From contig JBGPKH010000402.1 of NCBI GenBank assembly GCA_041485845.1, positions 1-8,178 on the forward strand: a stretch of DNA of 8,178 bases, written 5' to 3'. Position numbers and translations under genes: made by a program. This DNA is from OMOG01 sp041485845 (GTDB lineage Bacteria; Acidobacteriota; Terriglobia; Bryobacterales; Bryobacteraceae). Positions within the stretch are counted from its first letter, which is position 1, and every line of letters begins with the position of its first letter. Positions 1-5,858 of this stretch are shown here, in pieces. The notes below the pieces were generated by a model. That model did not search any database and had not been told where the DNA came from. It worked only from the letters and a program-made list of their open reading frames with translations.

Positions 1-906
1 ACTGTAGCCGTCGCGATCAATCCGCGCGGCGCCGGGAAGTTCTTTGCCGCGAGCGGCCACACCTTCGAGGAGATCCAGAAGCTCGCAGCGGCTAACGCGC
101 CGCTTCCCACGTTCCCGCTGGCTGCCTCCCTGCGGGCGAAGATCGTGGTCAAGCGCGATACGCTCGAGTCGCCGAACGTGGTGGGCCTGTTGCCCGGCTC
201 CGATGCCCAGCTCAAGAGCGAGTACGTGGTGCTCTCGGCGCATCTCGACCACGTGGGTGTCGGCCGGCCGGTCGGCGGCGACAGCATCTACAACGGCGCG
301 ATGGACGATGCGTCGGGCATCGCGACGATTTTGGAAATCGCGCGCATGATGAAGGAATCCGGCGCCAGGCCGAAGCGCTCGGTGGTGTTCCTGGCGGTCA
401 CCGCGGAAGAGAAGGGCGAGCTGGGGTCGCGCTACTTCGCGGCGCATCCGACGGTCGCGGAAGACAAGATTGTCGCCGATATCAATCTGGACATGTTCCT
501 GCCTCTCTATCCGTTGAAGTACATTGAGGTGCAAGGCCTGGCGGAATCGACGCTCGGCCGCACGGTGGCCGCGGCCGCCAAGAGCCTGGGCGTGGAGGTC
601 CAGGCCGACAACGAGCCGGAGCAGAACCGCTTCATCCGCAGCGACCAGTACAGCTTCATCCGGCGTGGCGTGCCGGCGCTGGCTTTCAAATTCGGGTACG
701 CGCCAGGATCGCCCGAGGCGAAGATCCGCCAGGATTGGGTGAGAGACCGCTATCACCGGCCCTCGGACGATCTCGATCAGCCGGTCGACAAGGCCGCCGC
801 GGCGTTGTTCAATCGCGTGATTCTCGGTTTGGTGGAGAGAATCGCGGACGACGCCGCGCGTCCCCAGTGGTACCAGGAGAGTTTCTTCCGGCGGTTCGCG
901 AAGTAG
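1..906 (+). CDS. M28-family zinc metallopeptidase (aminopeptidase), C-terminal part, open at the left edge
   Basis: The reading frame is open from base 1 to a TAG stop at 904-906, giving 301 residues without the true N-terminus (signal peptide and probably a PA domain would lie to the left). The M28 di-zinc ligand set is visible in order: H81 and D83 in SAHLDHVG, D102/D103 in GAMDDASG (bridging Asp), E136-E137 in TAEEKGELGS (catalytic Glu plus ligand), D164 in INLDMF, and H252 in YHRPSDD. All the expected catalytic and metal positions are present, so the catalytic half looks intact. Family members remove N-terminal amino acids from peptides, usually outside the cytoplasm, using two zinc ions. 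The gene points toward the minus-strand cluster and ends 141 bp from it, so it is not in that operon. ATG/GTG codons inside the frame (for example at 145) are not credible starts, because the frame continues upstream with peptidase-like sequence. The family call is firm; the substrate is unknown. Confidence 0.93.
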   Translation, partial: TVAVAINPRGAGKFFAASGHTFEEIQKLAAANAPLPTFPLAASLRAKIVVKRDTLESPNVVGLLPGSDAQLKSEYVVLSAHLDHVGVGRPVGGDSIYNGAMDDASGIATILEIARMMKESGARPKRSVVFLAVTAEEKGELGSRYFAAHPTVAEDKIVADINLDMFLPLYPLKYIEVQGLAESTLGRTVAAAAKSLGVEVQADNEPEQNRFIRSDQYSFIRRGVPALAFKFGYAPGSPEAKIRQDWVRDRYHRPSDDLDQPVDKAAAALFNRVILGLVERIADDAARPQWYQESFFRRFAK

Positions 907-940
907 GGCGGTGACCGGGCCGCAATCCGGGCCGTGCTGC

Positions 941-961
941 CCGAGGGGTCGCGGTCCTCGG
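941..961 (+). terminator. Candidate hairpin downstream of the M28 gene
   Basis: A perfect 6-bp inverted repeat (CCGAGG 941-946, CCTCGG 956-961) with a 9-nt loop starts 34 nt after the peptidase stop. No T-tract follows, so classical intrinsic termination is uncertain. A second small hairpin (GGAGC 981-985, GCTCC 992-996, 6-nt loop) follows. In a GC-rich spacer such small stems can arise by chance. Confidence 0.3.
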
Positions 962-1006
962 CGGTTGGCGACACCGAGGAGGAGCCACAAAGCTCCGCGC
1001 ATGGCG

Positions 1007-1032
1007 GGCGCCGGACAGGGGAGGCCGGCGCC
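1007..1032 (-). terminator. GC hairpin 15 nt after the stop of PD40 protein A
   Basis: A perfect 8-bp inverted repeat, GGCGCCGG at 1007-1014 and CCGGCGCC at 1025-1032, has a 10-nt loop. On the minus strand it begins 15 nt beyond the TAG stop of the PD40 gene. There is no U-tract, so it is best described as a GC-only stem that could end transcription or protect the 3' end. It lies between convergent genes and could serve both. The hairpin after the second PD40 gene has the same 15-nt offset, which supports a real function. Confidence 0.4.
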
Positions 1033-1047
1033 GCGGGAACCCGCCGG

Positions 1048-3096
1048 CTATTTCTTCCCCGGCAGGAAGTTCTCCAACGCCCACACCTGGGCGTGGCTGG
1101 CATAGGAAACCGAACCTGCGTGCTTGCCATCGGGGCTCAGGCTCAGTCCCCGCAATTCCACAGGCGTAGCAAAGCGGGCCGGCTCTCCGCCGTCCACCGG
1201 GAAACTTCGGATTTCACTCCTTGCGCGCCCCGCAAAGTCAAGGCGTACCAGCGTGACCAGGTATCGATCGTCCGCGCTCCAGTCGGAGCCAGAGAACGCC
1301 CCGGCGGTCTCCCCCTTTCCCCGGTAGAGATCCTTCAGTTGCCCTGTAGCCAGATCGAAGACACCCAGGTAGTTCGATCCCCGGAGCGCCAGCCTTTTCC
1401 CGTCGTGGGAAAACCGGATCTCATTCCGGGGAGCCTTCTCGGACTGGCCGATGAGGATTCGTTCGGACCCCGAGATCACCTCGCGCGCTACGATCGCTCC
1501 CTCCTTGTTCTTGTAGTAAAACGTTTTGCCGTCACCCAGGGAGACGACCTCCCACCACGAGAGCGCGGGCAGGCTCGCAGCCAGCAAGGTCGCCACGCCC
1601 GTGCGCAGGTCCACTCGGTACTGTCCCTCTTTGCCGTCATTCCCCACTCCCAAGATCAGAAGGGAGCCGCCATCCGGCGACCATTCTGCCCGGCTCATTT
1701 GCGCGAGTTGGGGCATGATCGTCCGTTCCGCGCCCGTAGCCATCGAATGGATCAGGATGCCCTGGTGTGGCACGCCGCACAGGAACTCCTTGCCGTCCGG
1801 AGAGAATTTCAAACCGCTGCTAAACATGAGATTGCCAATACGTTGCGCCGGGAATTGCAGCAACCGCCTGCCGAGCCGCCCGGTTCGCGCATCGATCTCG
1901 GAAACCCAGGCTTCCATCTGCACATTCTGCGATCCGTAAATGAGTGTGCCCCGCGGTGTCACGCCCATGGATTTTCCGGCGGGCAGCGGCGCCGTGCGGA
2001 TCAGTCGCGCCTCGCCGGTGGGTTTGCCCTGCGACACCGGCAATACATACACGCTGTCTGCGCCCTCGCGCTGCCTTGCGAAAAGAATTCCGCTGCCATC
2101 CGGCGTCCAGCCCACCATTCTGGCATCCACCGCGGCTTCCGCCTCCGCTGCGCCGGAACCGTCTGCCCGCAGCGTGTATAGGATGTACTTGCCCGAGCCC
2201 TGCGTGGTTTCGGACGAATAGGCCAACCATTGCCCGTCAGGCGAGAAGGTAATCCGCTGTTTCCACTGCTTCCGGCTCTCGGGCAGGACTTTGGCTTTCC
2301 CATCCTCGGTCGAGATCAGCATCACCTCGGTCTCCTTCTGCAACGGCGCCTGGACCGCGACTGCGATCCATTTTCCGTCCGGCGACCACCCCTGCGGCTC
2401 CAGGTAGCCCTTTGTGCGGTGCAACACCTTCTCGCCCTTGCCGTCCGTGCCAATCACCCGCAGTTCGTAAGAGCCTTCCGTCTTGGCCGGGTCCCAGCGG
2501 TCCCACCCGAATGCGACTCTCTTCCCGTCGGGTGAAATCGTGTTCGCCTCGGCCTCCCCCAATGCCTTGTCATACCCGCCCTTGTCCGTCAACCTTCGGT
2601 TCTCGCCCGTCTGCAAGTCGCGGATTGCCAGGTCCCCCGTGCTCCAATCCACGAACGACAAGTACCTGCCGTCGGCCGAAACCGTACCCCACAGATCGAC
2701 CGCGTTGTCCCACACCAGCCGCGCGGCGGGCTCCGCCGCCCCGCCCGAACCCAGCGCCGCCAGCCGAGCCTTGGCCGCCGCGGTGTACTGTCCGGCCCCC
2801 GCGTAATCGCGCACAATCCTCTCGTACGACTTCCGCGCATCCGCCTGCCCCAGCTTCTCCTGACACTGCCCCATCTTCAGCAGGGCCTGCGCCGCCACGT
2901 CCGGCTGCCTGGCAAACTGCGCCGCAATCTTCCGGTACTGCTCGATCGCCCCCTTCAGATCGCCATCCACTCTCTCTTTTCTTGCGGCCGCCTCGATCAT
3001 CAGCTCCGCCGGGTCCGCCTTCTGCGCCTCGGCGAGTGCCACCACCAGCACCGCAGTGCCCAGTACCGTGATCCATTTCTTTCGATTCATTGGCAT
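1048..3096 (-). CDS. Exported TPR plus PD40 (TolB-like) beta-propeller protein A
   Basis: This is a predicted periplasmic or outer-surface protein of 682 residues; its function is unknown. Residues 1-24 form a signal peptide (MNRKK positive start, hydrophobic core, ALAEA before Q25). Residues about 35-115 are helical and TPR/CpoB-like (GDLKGAIEQYRKIAAQF ... KMGQCQEKLGQADARKSYERIV). The rest is a propeller with at least eight SPDGK-type PD40 motifs (for example SPDGKRVAF, SPDGKWIAV, SPDGQWLAY, SPDGKEFLC, SPDGKHAGS). It ends in VWALENFLPGKK. The start is set at the ATG at 3096 because an AGGAGG at 3103-3108 lies 6 nt upstream; the alternative ATG at 3090 would have 12 nt. A longer frame from 3144 adds 16 residues before the signal peptide and is unlikely. 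It lies 60 nt after the response-regulator gene and is probably co-transcribed with it. It is clearly paralogous to PD40 protein B. No catalytic motif was seen, so binding or scaffolding is more likely than enzymatic action. Confidence 0.88.
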   Translation of the reverse strand: MPMNRKKWITVLGTAVLVVALAEAQKADPAELMIEAAARKERVDGDLKGAIEQYRKIAAQFARQPDVAAQALLKMGQCQEKLGQADARKSYERIVRDYAGAGQYTAAAKARLAALGSGGAAEPAARLVWDNAVDLWGTVSADGRYLSFVDWSTGDLAIRDLQTGENRRLTDKGGYDKALGEAEANTISPDGKRVAFGWDRWDPAKTEGSYELRVIGTDGKGEKVLHRTKGYLEPQGWSPDGKWIAVAVQAPLQKETEVMLISTEDGKAKVLPESRKQWKQRITFSPDGQWLAYSSETTQGSGKYILYTLRADGSGAAEAEAAVDARMVGWTPDGSGILFARQREGADSVYVLPVSQGKPTGEARLIRTAPLPAGKSMGVTPRGTLIYGSQNVQMEAWVSEIDARTGRLGRRLLQFPAQRIGNLMFSSGLKFSPDGKEFLCGVPHQGILIHSMATGAERTIMPQLAQMSRAEWSPDGGSLLILGVGNDGKEGQYRVDLRTGVATLLAASLPALSWWEVVSLGDGKTFYYKNKEGAIVAREVISGSERILIGQSEKAPRNEIRFSHDGKRLALRGSNYLGVFDLATGQLKDLYRGKGETAGAFSGSDWSADDRYLVTLVRLDFAGRARSEIRSFPVDGGEPARFATPVELRGLSLSPDGKHAGSVSYASHAQVWALENFLPGKK

Positions 3097-3102
3097 CCTG
3101 TG

Positions 3103-3108
3103 CCTCCT
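3103..3108 (-). promoter_or_regulatory. Shine-Dalgarno of PD40 protein A
   Basis: A perfect AGGAGG on the minus strand sits 6 nt before the ATG at 3096 and decides that start over those at 3090 and 3144. Confidence 0.75.
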
Positions 3109-3110
3109 CA

Positions 3111-3129
3111 GGAACCAGCTTGCGGTTCC
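3111..3129 (-). repeat. Dyad upstream of PD40 protein A
   Basis: A perfect 6-bp inverted repeat (GGAACC 3111-3116, GGTTCC 3124-3129) with a 7-nt loop ends two bases before the AGGAGG (one base before the CCTCCTC run on the plus strand). It could be an operator half-site pair or an RNA stem next to the ribosome-binding site. It is short, so chance is possible. Confidence 0.35.
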
Positions 3130-3152
3130 AAAGTCACGCGACATGGGTGGTT

Positions 3153-3173
3153 TCGGTCATGATTCGGTTTGCC
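3153..3173 (-). repeat. Copy 1 of a 21-nt motif upstream of PD40 protein A
   Basis: This partner of 5767-5787 overlaps the last codons and stop of the response regulator. That part is constrained by coding, so conservation here could reflect either protein sequence or a binding site. Confidence 0.3.
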
Positions 3174-3846
3174 GGTCCTCAAAACGGTAGCCCGTTCCCC
3201 GCACGCTGATGAGGTGCTTCGGCCGCTGTGCATCCAGCTCGATCTTTCGCCGCAGGGTCAGAACGTGGTTGTCCACCACCCGGTCGGTCACGTGCGTCCC
3301 CACGCCCCAAACCAGGTCCAGGATTTGGTCGCGGCTCAGGAGCCTGCCGCGGTGGCGGATGAAGGTGGTGAGCAGCTTGAACTCCAGTTGCGTGGTCTCC
3401 ACGGGCTGGCCGCCGCGCCGCAATTCTCCGCGCGCGAAATCCACCTCGACGTCGCCGAAACAGTACGACTCCAGCGGCTCCCCGGCCGTCCGCCGCAACA
3501 CCGCCTTGATCCGCGCGCGCACCTCGCGGTGGCTGAACGGCTTGGTCACATAGTCGTCGGCGCCCACCTCCAGCCCGAGCACCTTCTCCGCCTCGTGTGT
3601 CCGAGCCGTCACCAGGATAATCGGGGTCCGCGACCCCGCCCTGCGCAACTCCCGACACACCTCGAACCCGTCCTTGCCGGGCAGCATCACATCCAGCAGA
3701 ATCAGGTCGAAAGGCTCCGCCAGCGCCCGCTGCGTGGCCGTGACGCCGTCTTCCACCACCGCCACTTCGTAGCCTTCCATCTCCAAATCGGTCTGTAGCC
3801 CGAACGCGATGCCGGGCTCGTCTTCCACGATCAGGATCCGAGTCAT
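3157..3846 (-). CDS. OmpR/PhoB-family response regulator
   Basis: This is a 229-residue DNA-binding response regulator, normal length for the family. The receiver domain (residues 1-120) has the acidic pocket E8/D9, phospho-acceptor D52 in LILLDVMLPG, T80 in ILVTAR, and K102 in VTKPF. The winged-helix effector (about 128-225) is complete: TTQLEFKLL, LSRDQILDLVWG, the recognition-helix stretch TDRVVDNHVLTLRRKIE, and the wing ISVRGTGYRFED. The start ATG at 3846 gives MTRILIVEDEPG and overlaps the kinase stop as ATGA (3843-3846), a sign of translational coupling. GGAGG at 3857-3861 lies 10 nt upstream, inside the kinase 3' end. A longer open frame running back to 4431 only shadows the kinase. 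Expected role: phosphorylated by the kinase just upstream, then acting on promoters, perhaps of the adjoining PD40 genes (inference from context). Target genes are not shown by the sequence. Confidence 0.95.
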   Translation of the reverse strand: MTRILIVEDEPGIAFGLQTDLEMEGYEVAVVEDGVTATQRALAEPFDLILLDVMLPGKDGFEVCRELRRAGSRTPIILVTARTHEAEKVLGLEVGADDYVTKPFSHREVRARIKAVLRRTAGEPLESYCFGDVEVDFARGELRRGGQPVETTQLEFKLLTTFIRHRGRLLSRDQILDLVWGVGTHVTDRVVDNHVLTLRRKIELDAQRPKHLISVRGTGYRFEDRQTES

Positions 3847-5720
3847 GTCTCCTTTTCCTCCGGCAGCAGAATCGTAAACGTACTCCCCCGGCCGGGCGCG
3901 CTGTCCACCCGGATCTCGCCGCCGTGCCCTTCGACGATGTGACGCACCATCGCGAGCCCGATCCCCGTGCCCTTCACCTTGAGTTCCTTCGCCTCGCTGC
4001 CGCGGTAGAACTTCTGGAAGATCCGCGACTGCTCCTCGGCGGGAATGCCCATGCCCTCGTCCCGTACCCGGATCGCCAGCCATGCGCCATCCCGCGCGGC
4101 TTCCACATGGACTCTGGCCGTCCCCGGCGAGTACTTCACCGCATTCTCCATCAGGTTCCAGAGCGCCCGCCGCAGCGCCTCGCCGTCCGCCCGGATCCCG
4201 GGCAAGTCTGCGGATACCTTCAGGTCTAATGTAGCCCCGTTCGCGCCCGGACGGAATTCCTCGACTACTGCTCGCACCAGATCCTCGGGCTGTACCGGCT
4301 CGAGCCTGTACCCCGCCGTCCCCGCCTCCATGCGGGTGAAGTCCAGCAGTCCCTCCACCAGCCTCTTGAGCCGGGCGCTCTCGCGGCTCAGAATCTCGTA
4401 CCCCTTCCGCTTGCGCTCCGGCGAGGGCCACCGGTCTTCATTCAGCAGTTCCGAAATCTGGGAGATCGACGACAACGGGCTGCGGAACTCGTGCGACACC
4501 GCCGCGACGAAATCCGCCTGCAGGCGCGCCACCGCCATCTCTTTCGCCACCGCACGAGCCACGATGAAGCTCACTCCCGCCAGCAGCGCCACCAGCAGTG
4601 CGAACCCGCCCCCCAGCAGCCGCCGCCTGCCCGCCAACTCTCCCGCGGCGTCATCATCCGAAGCAACCGCCAGCGTCCACGGCAGCTTGGTGGATGCCGG
4701 CGACCGTTCCACGCGCAGCTTCGCCGCCTCCGGGGACCGTCCCACCAACGGCCGCCCTTCCCCATCGGCCAGCGTCGCGGTAAAAGGCCCGGCCTCACCG
4801 AGCGTGGACTCCAGTGCCGCCGCCGGCGCCAGCAGCGCCGCCAGTTCCTGCCGGTTCGAGGTCCAAACGGCGACCACCGGCCGCCCCGCTGCAATGATCT
4901 GACGGCCCTTCCCGAACTGCTCCCGCTCCCAGCCCGCCCACAGCGCCTCCGCCGCCGCCGACAGCGCTGCCTTCCCTTCGTCCTGCCGGGTCTTGGCATC
5001 TCCACCAAGCCAGCGTGTCGCCTGATCGAGCTGGCTCTCCCACGTGGCGTGCCGCAGGCGTGCCTGACCGCTCATGAGCTTCCTGGCTAACACTTCCGCC
5101 TCCCGCCGCAACTCCGCCCGCCGCCCCATCTGCTCCAGCAGCGCGCATCGCGACTCCAGGGCCGCCAGATCCGCCGGCAATCCGTCCACGGTGGCCGCAC
5201 CCATCCCCGCCATTTGGTCATAGGCGTGGAGCGCCTCCGCCACGCGCCCGGCCTTCCGCAGATTCCTGCCCATCCGCACCAGTGCTGCTGCCCGCACCCC
5301 GGTATCCGGCGAACCGGCTAACTGCCGCAGGGCCGCCGCCGCCCCATCCGGATCGTTGCGCCGGAATTCCAGGTCTTCGCTCGCCGCGAACACTCCCGCG
5401 GGCGCGGTTCGCGCTTCCGGAACGACGGGGTAATACAGCAGTCCATCCGCCGGCCACACTTCCAGGCTGCCGGTGCGCGCCCGCAGCCGCACCGCACCCT
5501 CGGGCAGTTGACCTGCGCCGGCGAGCTCTTCAAAGTCCTCCAGCCGCCGGTACAACGCACCCGCCACGCGGTCCGCCGCCGCCTCGAGTTGCTCCACCCG
5601 CCGCTGCCTCGCCAGTGCCCGGTCCTGCTCCAGCAGCGTCCAGCCAAGCCACCCCACGGCCGTGGCAAACAGCAGCGTCACCGTTAGAAACAGCCCTTGC
5701 AGCCGCCGTGGGGAGAGCAT
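3843..5720 (-). CDS. Membrane sensor histidine kinase with large periplasmic TPR-like region
   Basis: This is a 625-residue transmembrane histidine kinase. TM1 is about residues 9-30 after a positive N-terminus (SPRR); TM2 is about 368-390. The roughly 337 residues between them should be periplasmic. They include helical TPR-like sequence (NDPDGAAAALRQLAG ... ALVRMGRNLRKAGRVAEALHAYDQM, about 122-170) and more Ala/Leu/Arg-rich helices to about 265. The cytoplasmic part holds HisKA with H410 in VSHEFRSPL, then HATPase_c with the N-box NLMENAVKYS (N522, N526), G1 DEGMGIP (554-560), the F-box IFQKFYRG and G2 GTGIGLA (584-590). All catalytic motifs are intact. The start at ATG 5720 is chosen because it immediately precedes TM1 and has a weak CTGGGG 6 nt upstream. 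A GTG at 5774 would add 18 residues and remains possible. The gene overlaps the response regulator by 4 bp, so the two are a cognate pair. The signal sensed is unknown. Confidence 0.93.
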   Translation of the reverse strand: MLSPRRLQGLFLTVTLLFATAVGWLGWTLLEQDRALARQRRVEQLEAAADRVAGALYRRLEDFEELAGAGQLPEGAVRLRARTGSLEVWPADGLLYYPVVPEARTAPAGVFAASEDLEFRRNDPDGAAAALRQLAGSPDTGVRAAALVRMGRNLRKAGRVAEALHAYDQMAGMGAATVDGLPADLAALESRCALLEQMGRRAELRREAEVLARKLMSGQARLRHATWESQLDQATRWLGGDAKTRQDEGKAALSAAAEALWAGWEREQFGKGRQIIAAGRPVVAVWTSNRQELAALLAPAAALESTLGEAGPFTATLADGEGRPLVGRSPEAAKLRVERSPASTKLPWTLAVASDDDAAGELAGRRRLLGGGFALLVALLAGVSFIVARAVAKEMAVARLQADFVAAVSHEFRSPLSSISQISELLNEDRWPSPERKRKGYEILSRESARLKRLVEGLLDFTRMEAGTAGYRLEPVQPEDLVRAVVEEFRPGANGATLDLKVSADLPGIRADGEALRRALWNLMENAVKYSPGTARVHVEAARDGAWLAIRVRDEGMGIPAEEQSRIFQKFYRGSEAKELKVKGTGIGLAMVRHIVEGHGGEIRVDSAPGRGSTFTILLPEEKET

Positions 5721-5732
5721 CTTCAACCCCAG

Positions 5733-5759
5733 GTTATACGCGCGCCCGTCACAGCACAA
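5733..5759 (-). promoter_or_regulatory. Weak sigma70-like promoter candidate before the kinase
   Basis: On the minus strand TTGTGC (5754-5759) and TATAAC (5733-5738) are separated by 15 nt. The -10 match is good but the spacer is short, and transcription would begin almost at the ATG at 5720, giving a near-leaderless message. It is recorded only as the best visual match in the gap between PD40 protein B and the kinase. Confidence 0.2.
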
Positions 5760-5766
5760 TCCCGGA

Positions 5767-5787
5767 TCGGTCACGATTCTGTTTGGC
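5767..5787 (-). repeat. Copy 2 of a 21-nt motif upstream of the kinase
   Basis: This stretch matches 3153-3173 (around the response-regulator stop, upstream of PD40 protein A) at 18 of 21 positions. The shared minus-strand core includes AATCRTGACCGA. Copy 2 is 46 nt before the kinase ATG; copy 1 is 56 nt before the PD40 A ATG. It may be a common regulator site, a remnant of duplication, or chance. Confidence 0.3.
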
Positions 5788-5789
5788 GA

Positions 5790-5799
5790 TCGGATCCGA
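5790..5799. repeat. 10-bp perfect palindrome upstream of the kinase
   Basis: TCGGATCCGA is its own reverse complement and lies 69 nt before the kinase ATG, in the spacer after PD40 protein B. It could be a dimer-binding operator, but it is short and GC-rich, so chance cannot be excluded. Confidence 0.25.
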
Positions 5800-5811
5800 C
5801 CGGAAGCGGCT

Positions 5812-5843
5812 GCGGGCGGCGGGTGGAGACACCCGGCGCCCGC
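5812..5843 (-). terminator. Strong GC hairpin 15 nt after the stop of PD40 protein B
   Basis: The outer stem pairs 5812-5818 (GCGGGCG) with 5837-5843 (CGCCCGC), 7 bp. One unpaired position (5819 against 5836) follows, then an inner stem of 6 bp (CGGGTG 5820-5825 with CACCCG 5830-5835) closes a 4-nt loop. This gives 13 paired bases with a single mismatch, far stronger than background for this spacer. It begins 15 nt after the TGA stop on the minus strand. No U-tract follows. It probably attenuates or ends transcription between PD40 protein B and the kinase, or stabilises the upstream message. Confidence 0.55.
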
Positions 5844-5858
5844 CGATACGCGCCGCCA

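Noticed and set aside
1033..1044. GCGGG-AA-CCCGC inverted repeat just after the stop of PD40 protein A
   Set aside because: The 2-nt loop is too tight for a stable hairpin, and the stronger 1007-1032 stem lies next to it.
934..2181. Long plus-strand open frame (415 codons) opposite PD40 protein A
   Set aside because: It is antisense to a well-supported gene, is low-complexity and Arg/Pro/Gln-rich, has no recognisable domain, and is typical of shadow frames in high-GC DNA.
3097..3144. Longer N-terminus for PD40 protein A starting at 3144
   Set aside because: It would put 16 non-signal residues before the signal peptide, whereas AGGAGG is perfectly placed for the ATG at 3096.
3847..4431. Upstream extension of the response-regulator frame
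   Set aside because: It overlaps the kinase catalytic domain on the same strand. The real regulator begins with MTRILIVEDEPG at 3846, where the family N-terminus and ATGA coupling agree.
4045..4902. Plus-strand open frame of 285 codons, Ser/Ala/Arg-rich, opposite the kinase
   Set aside because: Its composition is that of a shadow frame, and the kinase on the other strand has all its catalytic motifs.
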